Source of the DNA: Ophiobolus disseminans
Taxonomy: Eukaryota > Ascomycota > Dothideomycetes > Pleosporales > Phaeosphaeriaceae
Assembly: GCA_010093685.1 (NCBI GenBank)
Contig: MU006240.1
Span: 213,009-277,008 of the forward strand
Length of the DNA stretch: 64,000 nt
Direction: 5' to 3'
In this document: positions 20,448 to 32,756 of the stretch, in pieces
Layout: every line of letters starts with the position of its first letter
Position numbering within the stretch: position 1 is the first letter of the stretch
Made by a program: the position numbers and the translations under genes
Notes under the pieces: generated by a model
Told to the model about the DNA's origin: nothing
Database searches by the model: none
Seen by the model: only the letters and a program-made list of their open reading frames with translations

Positions 20448-22892
20448 CTATTTCTTAGTTGGCACTATCTTCTGCTGCATTTTCTTAGCCACGCAAAATC
20501 CCGCACCAAACTCGTCTGTTTGGATGTTCTCCACATTTCGAAGATTGTCTCCAATCGGGTACATGAGCCTTCCTGTCGATATTCTAGTTGGCCACGACGC
20601 TTGACTGAGTGCAGCTTTTGCCAACTCTATAAACATCAGGTCACTTCCTGTAATGACATTAGTGCTGCTTGATGGCTAAGTGTCGCACGCAAACCTTTGG
20701 CTCCTATGAGCGTTGTGGCGATGGGTCTGTATTCCGTGTTCCCGGTCACGCGGGATTCGTATGGGATTTGCGCGACTGGGGAAGGTCAATTGATGGGTAT
20801 GGAAATCTTGGGTATGGGATGCGTACATGGTAAAACGAGCTGCGGCATGTGTAGGACTGGGAATAGGAATTTCTCTCTGAAGGTGTGGGATGTCGACGGT
20901 ACTCTATGCGACGAATTATCAGCGCCGTAACATATCAAATCGAATGGTTTGGTGTACGCACTCATTCGCACCATCCCCATACTTCGGATTCGCGCTCCAA
21001 TACGGCATTATCAAAATAGCGTCGGAGAGGCTTTGCGGGTCTTGTGACATGATTTTTTCGTCGAACCATGTTCGGAAGACGCGCATTTATTCGGTGTAGG
21101 CTTGGTATTCATTGTCCGTGATTTCTCTTCCGAGGGCCCTATTGTGCTATTAGGAAACGAGATGGTATTGAGGGAGGGGATGCGGACCAGCGGAAATTTA
21201 CGATTGCACCGACATATGGTTCTTTGTCGAATTTGGTCCGGAAGTCGCTGCGGTATTGGGAGAAGTGGGTGTTGTAGTCTCGACACATGGACCAGAATGC
21301 ACTCTGTGCAAGTTAGTCAGATTTAGCTCCTTATCTAGCTTTCTGGGTGACTTACCTTCGCCAGATACTCCTTCAATGACTTGCCCTTGGCGGCGGCTGG
21401 AGGGCATCGAGTCCATCGCTCTGCAATGATGAGCTCTACTCTTTTTGTGTTGAGGAAATTTTCTAGAAGACAGACAGCTTCTTCAACCATGGCTTGGTGC
21501 GTTGGATTGCTATGAGGGAAGAAATCGAGCGGATACAAGATCCTGCTGGGAAACTTCTCCCACTGCGTAAGTGTGTCCAAGGTATTCGCTACGATGTGTT
21601 TCAAGTCGTCTAGACTGCGACTGAAATGCCCCACGACATCAAAAGCCTTGTATGTGATGAGAATCTCTCCTACGAAGCGATCACAAGCGGGAATTAGGGA
21701 CTCACGAAGAGTTGACAGCCACTCCTTCCATCGACGTCGAGTCAAAAGACGGCCGCAACGAAAACAACCCATTACACGTTGCCGGTGCTCGAATACTTCC
21801 GGCAGCTGATGATGGTCTGGTCAGTTGGCAATTCTCGACATAGAAGAAGGTTGCTCACAGTCACTACCGACTGAGTAGTCAAGCCAATCGTAACCAGCCA
21901 ACGCTGCCGCCGCACCTGCGAGCTTCCAGATGGGCTCTGGTACCCATCTCCTCTCGAATTAACCGGACAGTGGAAATCGATCCACTGATCCGTTGGTTCC
22001 TCTAACGAGGCGAACGATGTCATCTTGGTCTTTCCCACGATAACTGCACCAAGCTTAATCAACTTCTTAACATAATCAGCACTCTCCCGGTCGGGACCGT
22101 AAAGAGCTGTATAATGTCGACTCATCATGGTGGTTTTCACACCGGAGAGCTTGTAGATGTCTTTGAGCGCGATGCGGGCGCCAGCCAGAGGCCATGCGGT
22201 TGTTGGTCGCGTGTATAACCGACTCCGTACGGCGATGGTGCGGTGGATGCCATCGGTGGATAGCTCTGTAACGGCTTCGAATCTGGTGGTCAAAGGATCA
22301 GTTTGGTTTGAAGAATGTCTGAGGACTAGATAGTCACTTACTGTATGTGACTTCGAGTATCGTAGGGAATGACGCCGAAGATAAAAGTGTCCAGATCATC
22401 TGAATAGAGGCGCCATGCTTGATGGATGGAGTGCCCACAGAGGAAGTAGGGACCCGGTGGCCACCGCGAAGAAGGTGATGCGGTAGATTGGTGGATATCT
22501 AAGAAATGACCAGGCATCGTTAGGAGTTTACTTCGCAACGCATCGACGATATTACTAGGCTCCTCGCTGTCTACTTGAAGTATGAGAGTACTGCGGAAAG
22601 CTTCTTGATAGACGTCGTCGATATCTGCAAAAGCCAAGATCTCTTGAACGATGCAATCAACATCTTTGGGTGCATCATCGCCAGCGAAAGCTTTGATGAG
22701 CACGGCGGGAATAACTTTGTTAGATAGACTTCGCCTGGTCACTGTTCCCTACGTTTCGGTAAGCGATCGCATACGTCGGCGTCTTCTCGTGGGTGCGAGA
22801 GAGAAGATTACCAAAATTTGTGGGTGGACCAGATACGGAACGCCTGCAACCTCATATCGAAGTGCGCGTGGAAGCGCCATCGCGTCGGCCAT
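20448..22892 (-). pseudogene. Amidase-signature family pseudogene
   Basis: A multi-exon gene starts at 22,892 (MADAMALPRALRYEV). Conserved amidase pieces appear in order: PLAGARIALKDIYKLSGVKT with its catalytic Lys, VGKTKMTSFASLE, the Gly/Ser-rich SPSGSS region, then, after an intron, GSIRAPATCNGLFSLRPSF, FPSRILYPLDFF, VFRTWFDEKIMSQDP, SDAILIMPYWSANPKY, QIPYESRVTGNTEY and WPTRISTGRLMYPIGDN at the end. Lesions include a one-base loss inside the Ser-Ser-Gly region near 21,917, TAG at 21,139-21,141, TAA at 21,087-21,089 and a further frame change near 20,940-20,970. Introns still have GT/AG ends, so decay looks recent. The family hydrolyses amide bonds via a Ser-cisSer-Lys triad; the substrate is unknown. 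Confidence 0.8.
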
Positions 22893-23406
22893 ATTCGAGG
22901 AAATTATGTGTTGACGTTGTAGGTGTATCACACTTTCTAGTACCGTGTGCGTGAGGTGTGGAGGAGAAAAAGTGGGTATTATAGACTCTAGCGTTGCTCT
23001 GGCAGTCCATTAACTGTTTGTTTTACAAATTCACCGTCGAATCGTTTGCCTCGATCGGTCGAGATCTGTTCGTGCGCAACAGTACATCAAAATAATGACC
23101 GAAATGCTAACGAGACTACAGACTCCAGTGCGCGAAAGGAATTTGGTTTTACGTGTCGTGCTAGAAGTAGATTGCCATCAGTTTCCCAGTCATAGTTCTT
23201 ACTAGTGGTGAGCTCTGCGTTCTGTCAGCTAGAAGAAGGTGTTGCTGTTAAGGATGCAGGTCGTAAATACTTGACGCAGACATTGGAAGCATCGTCCTGT
23301 CTTTATCAATTTCCTGAAGGTCTTCGCACAGTTGATGTTGAATGTATCAGTCGGGCTGTCGATGTACGCGTTGAGCTCTTTTCCTTCCAAATCTCTGCCC
23401 GGAGTC
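22893..23406. other. Intergenic region
   Basis: This is the 5' side of the amidase relic and 3' side of the deaminase gene. No gene or repeat recognised. Confidence 0.4.
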
Positions 23407-25247
23407 CTACTCTTCCGGCTCCAAATTCTCATCCGTCCCAAACTCTTCCACGATCCACGCACAATATCTTTCCCACCTCTTTGTCCACTCCTTCAACTTC
23501 TCCGCCCGTGTGCCCTTGCCCATACTTCCATCTCTGATATCTTGCGTCCAGTCTCTGCTGCTGTAGTCCTCGAGGCTAGCCCAACGTACACTGTTCTCCG
23601 CTAGACTACCCAGGCCCTCGAGGCCAAGGTTCTCCCAGCCTTGCAGCGCTTGCCAGAAGTCGTGCGACATGCCCATCACGCCCTGACCAAGGATCGTAGG
23701 ATCGTCGTTGCAGAGCGAGCATGGAACGCCGCGGGCTAGAAGGGCAGGGAGAGGATGCGACATAATGGAGCTACACAGACGTAGGACTTCGTTGGACACC
23801 GGACAACTCTCCACCAAGATCTTCTTCTCCTTTACCATGTCGATGAGAAGCGGATGCTTGTACAAGCTAAAGCCGTGCCCAATTCTCCGCGTACCGAGTA
23901 AGATGGCGTCGAAGAGGTTCTCATCCACGGCGTCACCATCACCAAGTGTCTCGCCGGCGTGGAAAAAGAAGGGGATGTCAACGCCTTCTTCAGCACAGGC
24001 TTTGCGGAACCAGAAAAGTTCGGGTGCGAGGTCGGAGAGTGGGCGGCCGAGATCTTCTTGCCCGACTAGGTCGTAGCCCGCGATCAGCCTGGGGAATTCA
24101 AGCTTCATATCGATACAGTCTTTCATGCCTGTAGTCGATTAGTGCATAGAGCTGGGATAAGTTAAGAAAAGGAAAACGTACTCTTGATCACTTGCTTCTT
24201 GTTGAACTGTCGAATCGTTGTCCATATCATTCTCGCACCCCAGAAGTCTTTTCCTTCTTCGGTCTTCTTGAAATCGTCAATCTCATCTTCAATGGCCGCA
24301 AGCATGTTGAACCAGTCTTTATCCCATTCTTCCTTGCCTGCACTTCGGTACGGGGTGAAGAAAGCAGAGCGCATGTCGACGTAGTATACACCATCGTCAA
24401 GTAACTGCTTGCACAGTCTGCGCACGAACTTACGAAAGATGGGCTCATAGTATATGAGCGAACCTAGAATGGGGAAGCAAGACATGAACTTGCGCCAGAT
24501 TTCATTAGGCCCGTCATGGTGGGAGAGATGTTCCGATGCGGTGATAGCAACGCGGCTGCGGATCCATTCGATGAAGCCGGCTTTGCCACCGTCTGGGAAG
24601 TCTGCGGCGGCCGTGTTGATAGGAATCGGGGATTTGGCAGAGTAGTTCTCCCTCCAAACTGACGCACCATCTTTCGCGCTCTTCGAATAGGTGAAGGAGA
24701 AGCCTGTTTTTCGCCGCTGCTGTTCGGTTGTGATCGGCCCATCAGCTATCACACAAACGCCCTCAGTATCGAATGCCTCTTCGAGCGCCCAATCGAGGTC
24801 TACCATGGCCTCTAAATGACAATGCAGCAGTGCGCCTTTCGGCATCTTCTGAACGATCTGCCAAAGCTTGCTCTTCTCCATGCGCTCCTTGGCCAGTGAA
24901 AACATCATACCCGGGAAGACATCAACATGCTCGGTAAGTAGGCTGTCCTCATAATCCTTCGTCCATAGTGTCTGCTGCTCTTGGAAGCGTATCTGTGAGA
25001 CGATGGCGCATGCTTCTTGTGCCATGGGGGAGAGACTCTGGCGGAAGTGATAGTCTGAAAGTTGTCAGACCGTATGTTATGACAATATGGCATGTTTCTC
25101 GAGTCACCGACCACTTCGCTGTTTCTTCTCTTGCTCCACTAATGCATCTCTTCCTGATAGATACTTTTGGATGAATGGGTCGGCTAGGCTCGGTACGCCT
25201 TCGGCTTGCGCCCAGGCTTCAACCTCTTCTGCTTCACTTGATGCCAT
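23407..25247 (-). CDS. Adenosine deaminase, ADGF/CECR1-type
   Basis: Exons 25,247-25,112, 25,054-24,182 and 24,128-23,407 give 576 aa. The introns are 57 bp (atypical donor GTCGGT) and 53 bp (GTACGT). The first exon was found by extending the conserved KKQRS-DYHFRQSLSP junction; starting at the later Met at 25,025 would lose it. Motifs: MPKGALLHCHLEAMVDL (the HxH metal ligands), FFHAGET, RIGHGFSLYKHPLL (His ligand), CPVSNEVLRLC and CNDDPTILG (catalytic/metal Asp pair). The order and the roughly 150-residue N-terminal extension fit the adenosine deaminase-related growth factor subfamily, which converts adenosine to inosine. There is no clear signal peptide, so an intracellular form is likely; this is an inference. 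Confidence 0.9.
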
Positions 25248-26003
25248 GTTTCTTGCCGGTGCACCAGAATGTCGAGTCTACAATCAAGGAAAGATTTCAG
25301 ATTCAAGAAAGTGGAAGTGGAAAAGGTTCAGCGTCGGAGCCTACCGCGACTTCCTTCCTGAACGGAACTAGTGATCGCTGACGTAACGCGCTTCGGACTA
25401 GTCCCCATCCGGCACTCCCGAATTTGGCCGTCTTGATAGTCGTGCAGCCGACATTTCCAGGTGAGTCGGTCTCAGGATTGGAAGAAGTCATATCTCGGTG
25501 CCGGTACCTACGTATATCTGCTGCACGCTGTGGACTAGGTCCGGGTCAGTTGCTCAGCCTCGCGCCATGCTTATCGATTGGTGGTGGGGAGACGCGGGGA
25601 CCCTGTCGGTCATGGCGACGGCGGCCTGCTGCGCGCGATCGCATCACGCATCATCTGCCCTCGTCCCATAACCATTCGCACCGCACTACGTCTTCCTAAC
25701 AACCTCCCGTGACCTACTCACCCACATAGACGCGCTGCTTGTCGCCACGCAGTTTGCACTGCATCGCGCCCCAAACGCTTCACCACGCTTTTATCCATAT
25801 TCACTAGACTGCAGCTTGGAGGCCAACGAGGACTGTGCACTAAGTGACTGTACCCCGTTCGAAGAGTGAATCGCATTTTTTGCACCCGTATCGGTCCCAG
25901 GGTCCTTGCACCTCACAGCATATCACCTATGGAGCCGTTCCTCATACTGCGGTAAGCGCTCGACTTGCTCACGCTACGCCCAGAGCACCTCAACTCTCAC
26001 ACC
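25248..26003. promoter_or_regulatory. Shared divergent promoter region (deaminase and ATG2)
   Basis: 755 bp between two divergent starts. No coding signal. The last 150 bases before the ATG2 start are C/A/T-rich, as in fungal leaders. No specific binding site is claimed. Confidence 0.45.
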
Positions 26004-29000
26004 ATGGCCTTCTTCTCCGGCATTTCGAGCTCTATTGGCAAGAGGCTCCTTCTCTACGGGCTGCGGCACATCGACATCCTCGATAAGGACCCGGCCGACT
26101 TTGTGAGCGTAGATGTCGGGAAGCTGACCACGCTGGAGGTGCGGGATGTCGGGCTACACATCAAGGTTGGTGGACCAGGGACTGGAGACGATTCACAGTA
26201 GCTAACATGTCGTGCAGAAACTCGTAGCACTATTACACCTAAAACTACCACCCGAAATCCACCTGTCGAAAGCGCGCGCCTCGCTCCTCCGAGTCACCTT
26301 TGTCCTCGAGCTCGGCGTACCCCAGATATCGATCGAGGTGCATGGCATACAAGTGCAGGCAAGACTGGTGGATGATGACAAAAGTACTACAAAGCCGACA
26401 TCAAGTCGCGTACCGACCCCTCAGCGACCGTCGTTTCCGCTCCCCCGAGACGATCTGAGCGACACCTCCAAGGACGAACACGTGCCCACGGTCGACGACC
26501 TGACCAATTCGTTCCTTAGGGAGGAGCCCACCGAGGAGATCCGGGAGCTTGAGCAGGAGCTGGAATCGCGGTCCGAATATCTGCAGGAATCCGTCACGTC
26601 GAGCGATGACGGATCGGATGAGAGCTCAGCGGGCATGGGAGCGCCACTTGCACTCCCAAGTTACCTGCGCAACATACTGAACACTGCCTTGGATCGGCTG
26701 AGCATCGTGGTCGACAATATCGATATCGAAGTGGAGGACCAGTTCTCGTCCGACACGTCAGATGCGTCCAATTCAGCCCAGGGCTCGCCTGCGTCCCTGA
26801 ATTTCCACGTCGAACGCATCGCAATCGACTCTGTCACATCTCGGGCTACTCGCGTCGAGATGGGCTCCAATTCGCCTCCCCACGAGACAAATGCGAACAT
26901 CGGCAAGCGTAGGATGCGCATCCAGAACATATGTGCTCGTCTTGTATCGGATGCAGAGAACTTTGTTTCCATGTCGAGGGTTTCGCAGCCCTCATCGCCG
27001 GCAACCACACGTTCAAACATGTCAACCAGCCACCGAACAGCCAGCGAGCCAGCCGCGAGCCAATCTTCTTTGCAATCGGAGAGACAAGCTAATATCCAAC
27101 TAGACCCAGTGCACGATGAAGATACCGCCGACTCGCCTGTGTCAGCACCGTCACCTCGCGCGTCTGTCGCCAGCTTAACCATAAGTCCTCATACAGCCAC
27201 AGCGACATCTCCACCAGAGCAACCTCGGTTGGCCTCTTCCATCCTGACCGTAGATGATGACCGCTTTGCAGACGCTTCCTCTGATGATGGCCTGCGCGAA
27301 GATCGTGAGGACGACTTACCCTCTCAGTCTCGGCACTCCCTACCCATTCGCGATCTCGGAGCTAGTAGCATCCTGTACGACGAGGACGGCCTGCTTGACT
27401 ATGCTCTACAGAATGACTTATTCAATTCCAGGTTTGACGACGTACTGGACCCACATTTTCCAGACGACGAACAGGATACTTGGCGTCCTGAACGTGCTAG
27501 CCATGGTCACGAAAGTCGGACATCGGCGGCGGCGAGTGCATCTTCAGATGCGGGCCTCCCTACTGTGTCCGCCCTTGGTCGGTCATTTCGTCCACCAAGT
27601 TTCCACGCTTCCCCATCTGCGTCCAGATACTCGGACGCTTCCCAGCCAGCTACCGACAATTTGGCCGCTGCGCAACACCACGCAGCTGAGGAACAGGAGG
27701 GTTTTCTCGACGACCAGCACTCGTCGCCCGCGTCTTCGCCCCACTCGGAAAAGGATCTTGCTCAGTCACAGCTCTTTACCCACGATGAGGCAGAAAGCAT
27801 GTACATGAGCGCCGTAGGCACGAACTCAATTCAGCATCATATTCCTGGAGGCTGGGATTCGTCCTCCACGTCTAGCAAGGACACCTCGTCGGATGCCTCT
27901 GGATCGCTGCCCGAAGACATGATAACTGGTAGCATACTCGCACCGCTTCCTGAGGTTGATGATGGTCTCGAGACTCCTCGGCCCGGCACCCCTGTGGACA
28001 ATTCTTCGCCACACTATGACCGAGCTCGAACGCCCATTGCGCGTACATCCGTTCGCAAGCAAGCGAAGCTCTTTTTGACAGTCGACAACGTCATTGTGTG
28101 GTTCCCACTAGGTTTGGACCAAGACGGGGGTAGTGAACAAACCGTAGAATCTAGGGCAGATGCTTCGGGCATAGACTTCAAACCGCCTAATCTGGGTGAA
28201 GACTCAATCTTCGCTGAGATGCCAGGGTCTTTCTCCAACTATGCACAAGCATCCACACACCGCCGAAAGCCATCGATGGAGGCTTCAACGCGGAGACGTC
28301 CACTGTCGAAGGACATGCAGCCCGAACAAACTATGCAACAACCCAAGCCAAAATACACGTCTTCATCATTGATCAAAGTCGAAGTCGGTTCGGTGGCAGG
28401 GCACGTAGACCTTTGGACAGGTCGAATCATGTATGGAATGATTAATCGAGTACTCGCAGCCTTTGCTGGCGATTCGACTGCACATGAGACAATATCAAAG
28501 CCGGGAGAGATTCCGAATGAGACCACTAGTAGTGCTTTCGAGCTATCAATCAAGCGCATCGGCATTGCATGGCTTGAGAACATTATGGCTGAATCCCTTC
28601 TGGCAGGAGCACCAGCCAACCGGTCACTAGCTCTAAATCCAGTCGATGCCATGGTTCGATTGAGTTGCGAAAAGATTCAATTGGCGAGCCAGCTCCGTGA
28701 GAACCAGTCGAGGGCGAAGCTCCAGATTGGGAAGTTTGTGCTAGCATCTCTGGACCAAGATATCATCTTCTTCCAATCCTCGCGACCGAGATCTAGACGA
28801 TCTGCTGGGTTCGCCCAAGATCATATATGCAACGATGTCGAAATTGACTATGAGCAGGCCAAGGACAAGCGTATCACCGTTGTCACCCGACCTGTTCAGG
28901 TCATGCTGGACATACAGAAGCTAGACGATGCTCTTGGAAGTTTCGGTGGGTTTAGTGGAGTACTAGAACTTAGTAGTTCCATCAGCTCTGCCAACACCAC

Positions 29001-32000
29001 CATCAATAGCCCGGTCGTATCACCCGTGCAGCCTCGGCCTCGAGGTGTGCATTTTGGCGACTCTCCGAGTCCCCAGACTGAAGTGAGTGCAACTTCTTCT
29101 CCTTCACCGAAAGTTCAAGTACAATTTGGAGAAGTCGCAATCACACTCAAGGGACAAACTTGCGCCGTGAAACTCCACACCACCTCAGTTCGAATAGCAA
29201 TGCGAGAAAACAACGTACGCCTGAAGGTGTCAGAGGTACATCTTTCAGGGCCGTACTTAGAAGCAGAGCAAGCAAGTGCACCTCTTTGGGTGCATATCCA
29301 GGGAACCACCGTCAACTTCCTCTTTGCACCCGAAGAGTCAGACCTTGCACGGCTCATTTCTCTCATCACACCAAGCAAGGATCCGTACGAAAACAACGAT
29401 GATATTCTCATCGACACCTTACTGCGCCAACGTCGAAAAGGCTCTGTCTTACGCATTGAGGTCACCGAAATTGGTATCCGTATGTCAGACCTCCAGGAAA
29501 TGAAGACATTCGAGGCCCTTGGGGAAGAGATCGCGCGATTGTCGAAAGTGACAAAATATCTTCCGGACGATGATCGACCTGGGCTGCTTACCCTAGTGTC
29601 AGTGCAGCACCTCGAGGCAAACTTAGCCATCAACGAGCAACTCGGTGACCTGAAAGTTAATCTGGAAGCCGCTGCTCTTGCTCATGTTGGCGTTCCGGCG
29701 CTTTTAGCAGTAGAAGTTGGCAAAGCGATAGTGGACCGTGGAGAAGAAGTCTTGCTACATGAAGTGATCAAGCTGCATTCCGAAGAGCAGCTACCCGCAA
29801 TCATGATTCGCATGGTTGGCGACGAAATGGAACCGGTGATCAAGGCAAAGCTCTTCAACGTGTGTGTTGAGTATCGAGTATCAACAATCATGGCGGCACT
29901 TGGCATCTCTGAGGACGGCACCGTCGACGATATCGCACTTGGCATCGCAGCTTCGGTAGCCACTATGACCGGAGCGTCATCGCCGAAGACACTCAGCCGA
30001 CAATCGTCGGAAGCCAGTTCGCAAGCAGCACCAACTGCTAAGCCACTCCAGGTCGATTTAGTAATGAGGAATTGCGCGATTGGTCTAAATCCGCGGAAAA
30101 TCCCATCGAAAGGCTTGTTCGTCCTGACTGAAGCCCACATTGCAGGTAAACAAGCCAAGAGCGACTACTCGGTGACCTTGGAGCTCCGCAGAGCTTCCAT
30201 GCATGCGATCGACGACGTATCGCGGATAGAGCATCAGCATGGAACTTCCGCCTCTACTCGCATAGCTTTGCCGAATCCACATCTACATGAACTTCGAGAA
30301 CTAGGCTTTGTGTCCCTCAGCTCCATCTCTGCTGCTAAAGTGCTTGTCAACATAGCTGGGTATGGTAAGGATCAGCCACAACTGGTGGATGTGGAGTTCA
30401 AGAATGAGCTTTTTGTCTTAGAATCGTGTGCCGACTCCACGCAGACGTTGATTGCCATCCTAAACGGTCTTCAACCACCGTCACCTCCATCGGTCGGAGA
30501 ACAGTATCGCACTGTTGTACCGCTGCAACAAATGATGGAGTCTTTCACTGGCGATGCGCTTGCTGCGTCAGAGGAGGACGACGACGATTTCATGAGCAAC
30601 GCTGACCTTGTGGATGATGAAGTGCCTACAAATCTTGAATTTGTAGGTAGTATATACAACTCACAGTCTCTGCCTACAAACGAAGAGATGGGGGATAGCT
30701 TACTCGGCGAAGATGATCTCCGGGCGCTTACGACTCCGCCTCTCGTACGAAATCGTGGCGATCGAGCCCTCCTAGAGAGTTTCCAAGAGAAGTACGAGAT
30801 ATCTGAGAGCGAGCAAGGCTTCGACTTCAACGAGAACTATTTTGGGGACTCCGATTCGGAAGGCAAGGGCAAAGCTCGTAAGTGGGACTCGGAGAAGAAT
30901 CAGTACCATTTGTCGAACGAGTTCAAGCAGCCGGAGGCGCCGCTCAAGGTCCGTGTACGCGATGTGAACATCATCTGGAACTTGTACGATGGTTATGACT
31001 GGCCTCGCACCCATAATGCTATCAGTCAAGCGGTAGATGATGTCGAAGCTCGTGCTGAAGAGCGACGACAGAGGGCTCGTGATGGAGATGAAGACGACGA
31101 CTTCGTTGAGGAAGACTTCCTGTTCAACTCCGTCTGGATAGGTGTGCCGGTCAAGGAGGAAAAGGGCGCTCTCGCGCGTCGCATCAACCAGGATATCGAC
31201 GATCTTGCAAGCGAAACTGGCAGCTACGCGGCATCGACAGCTACGCGCTCTACTGGAGCCACGGCCCGCCCAAGAAGTTCAGGAAAGTCCAAACGCCGCC
31301 TTAAGCTTGATCGAAGCAAGCACAAAAAAGTGGCCTTCTCGCTTATGGGTGTCGCCGTTGATCTGATAGTCTTTCCTCCGAACAGTGGTGAGACCATCAA
31401 CTCTGTCGACGTCCGGGTACGGGACCTGGAGATCTTTGACCACGTGCCAACATCAACATGGAAGAAGTTTCTTACTTGCTCGATTGATCCAGGCGCCCGG
31501 GAAATGAACAAACCGATGGTCAACCTTGATCTTGTCACTGTCAAGCCCGTGACAGACCTCGCAGCATCAGAACTGGTCATCAAGGTCACAGTACTCCCTC
31601 TTCGCCTGCACGTCGACCAAGATGCGCTAGACTTCATCACGCGCTTTTTCGAGTTCAAGGACGACTTAGCGCCCAGCAGCTCTTCGGTCTCTGAAGATCC
31701 CTTCATCCAGCGCTTAGAAATCAAAGCCGTGACACTCAAGCTTGACTACAAGCCAAAGCGAGTCGACTACCGTGGCATTCGATCTGGTCATACCACCGAG
31801 TTCATGAACTTTCTCATCCTCGACGGCTCGGACATCACCCTTCGTCACGCAATAGTATATGGCATCACTTCGTTCGACAAACTACACAAAACGCTCAACG
31901 ATGTTTGGATGCCCGACGTGAAGCGCAACCAACTGCCCGGCGTTCTCGCTGGTCTAGCAGCCGTGCGCCCTCTCGTAAACGTCGGCTCCGGCATGCGCGA

Positions 32001-32608
32001 CCTCGTCGTCGTCCCTATGCGCGAGTACCGAAAAGACGGCCGCATCGTGCGCAGCCTGCAAAAAGGCGTCTACGCCTTTGCGAAAAACACAACATCGGAA
32101 GTCGCTCGCCTAGGCGCCAAAGTCGCAATCGGAACCCAAACCCTCCTCGAAGGCGCAGAAGCCTTCCTTGCGCCCCAAACAGGCGCGCCATCACGCACCG
32201 ACTGGGACAACGATGACTCCGACGCCGCACCTGAAAAAGCACGCGCTGTGTCTCACTACGCTAACCAACCCATCGGCGTCCGAGCGGGCTTGCGTTCCGC
32301 GGCTCGCCATCTCGAGCGCGATCTACTGACTGCACGCGACGCTGTTATTGCCATCCCAGCAGAAGTCATGGAAGAAGGCAGCGGCGTCGGCATGGCGAGG
32401 GCGCTTGCACGGCATGCCCCGACTGTTATTTTGCGACCTGCACTCGGCGCAACGAAGGCGCTTAGTAATGCGCTGCTGGGCGTCGGGAATGCGCTGGATG
32501 AGACGAGTCGTAGGAAGATTGAAAATGTAAGTTCACTAATTGTTCTCGTGTCAGTGATTTATACCGAAATAAATGCTAATATGTCCACAGAAATACAAAT
32601 CGTACTAA
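26004..32608 (+). CDS. ATG2: Autophagy-related protein 2 (lipid transfer protein)
   Basis: Exons 26,004-26,165, 26,218-32,526 and 32,591-32,608 give 2,162 aa, normal for fungal ATG2. Intron 1 (52 bp) joins HIK to KLVALLHLKL. Intron 2 (64 bp) replaces a run-on tail by the short end ENKYKSY. The N-terminus (KRLLLYGLRHIDIL, then an amphipathic strand pattern) is the chorein-type end that opens the lipid groove. Residues of about 100-700 are long acidic and Ser-rich inserts. The C-terminal ATG_C region is clear: HAIVYGITSFDKLHKTLND, VWMPDVKRNQLPGVLAGL, then RPLVNVGSGMRDLVVVPM and a series of amphipathic helices. The product is expected at the contact between ER and growing phagophore with Atg9 and Atg18, moving phospholipids. 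One of the most certain calls here. Confidence 0.95.
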
Positions 32609-32756
32609 ACTCGCCCCTCGACCCTACCCTTTCCTTTCTGTCTAGAAATTGTCTGCATAGCGACGGTGCTACTTGAATAGCGGAGTTGGGGGCGTCGGCA
32701 TCTTCACCCTCTTGATTTGGTGTTGGCATTCTTGCATTGCGTGGGGTTTAAATACC

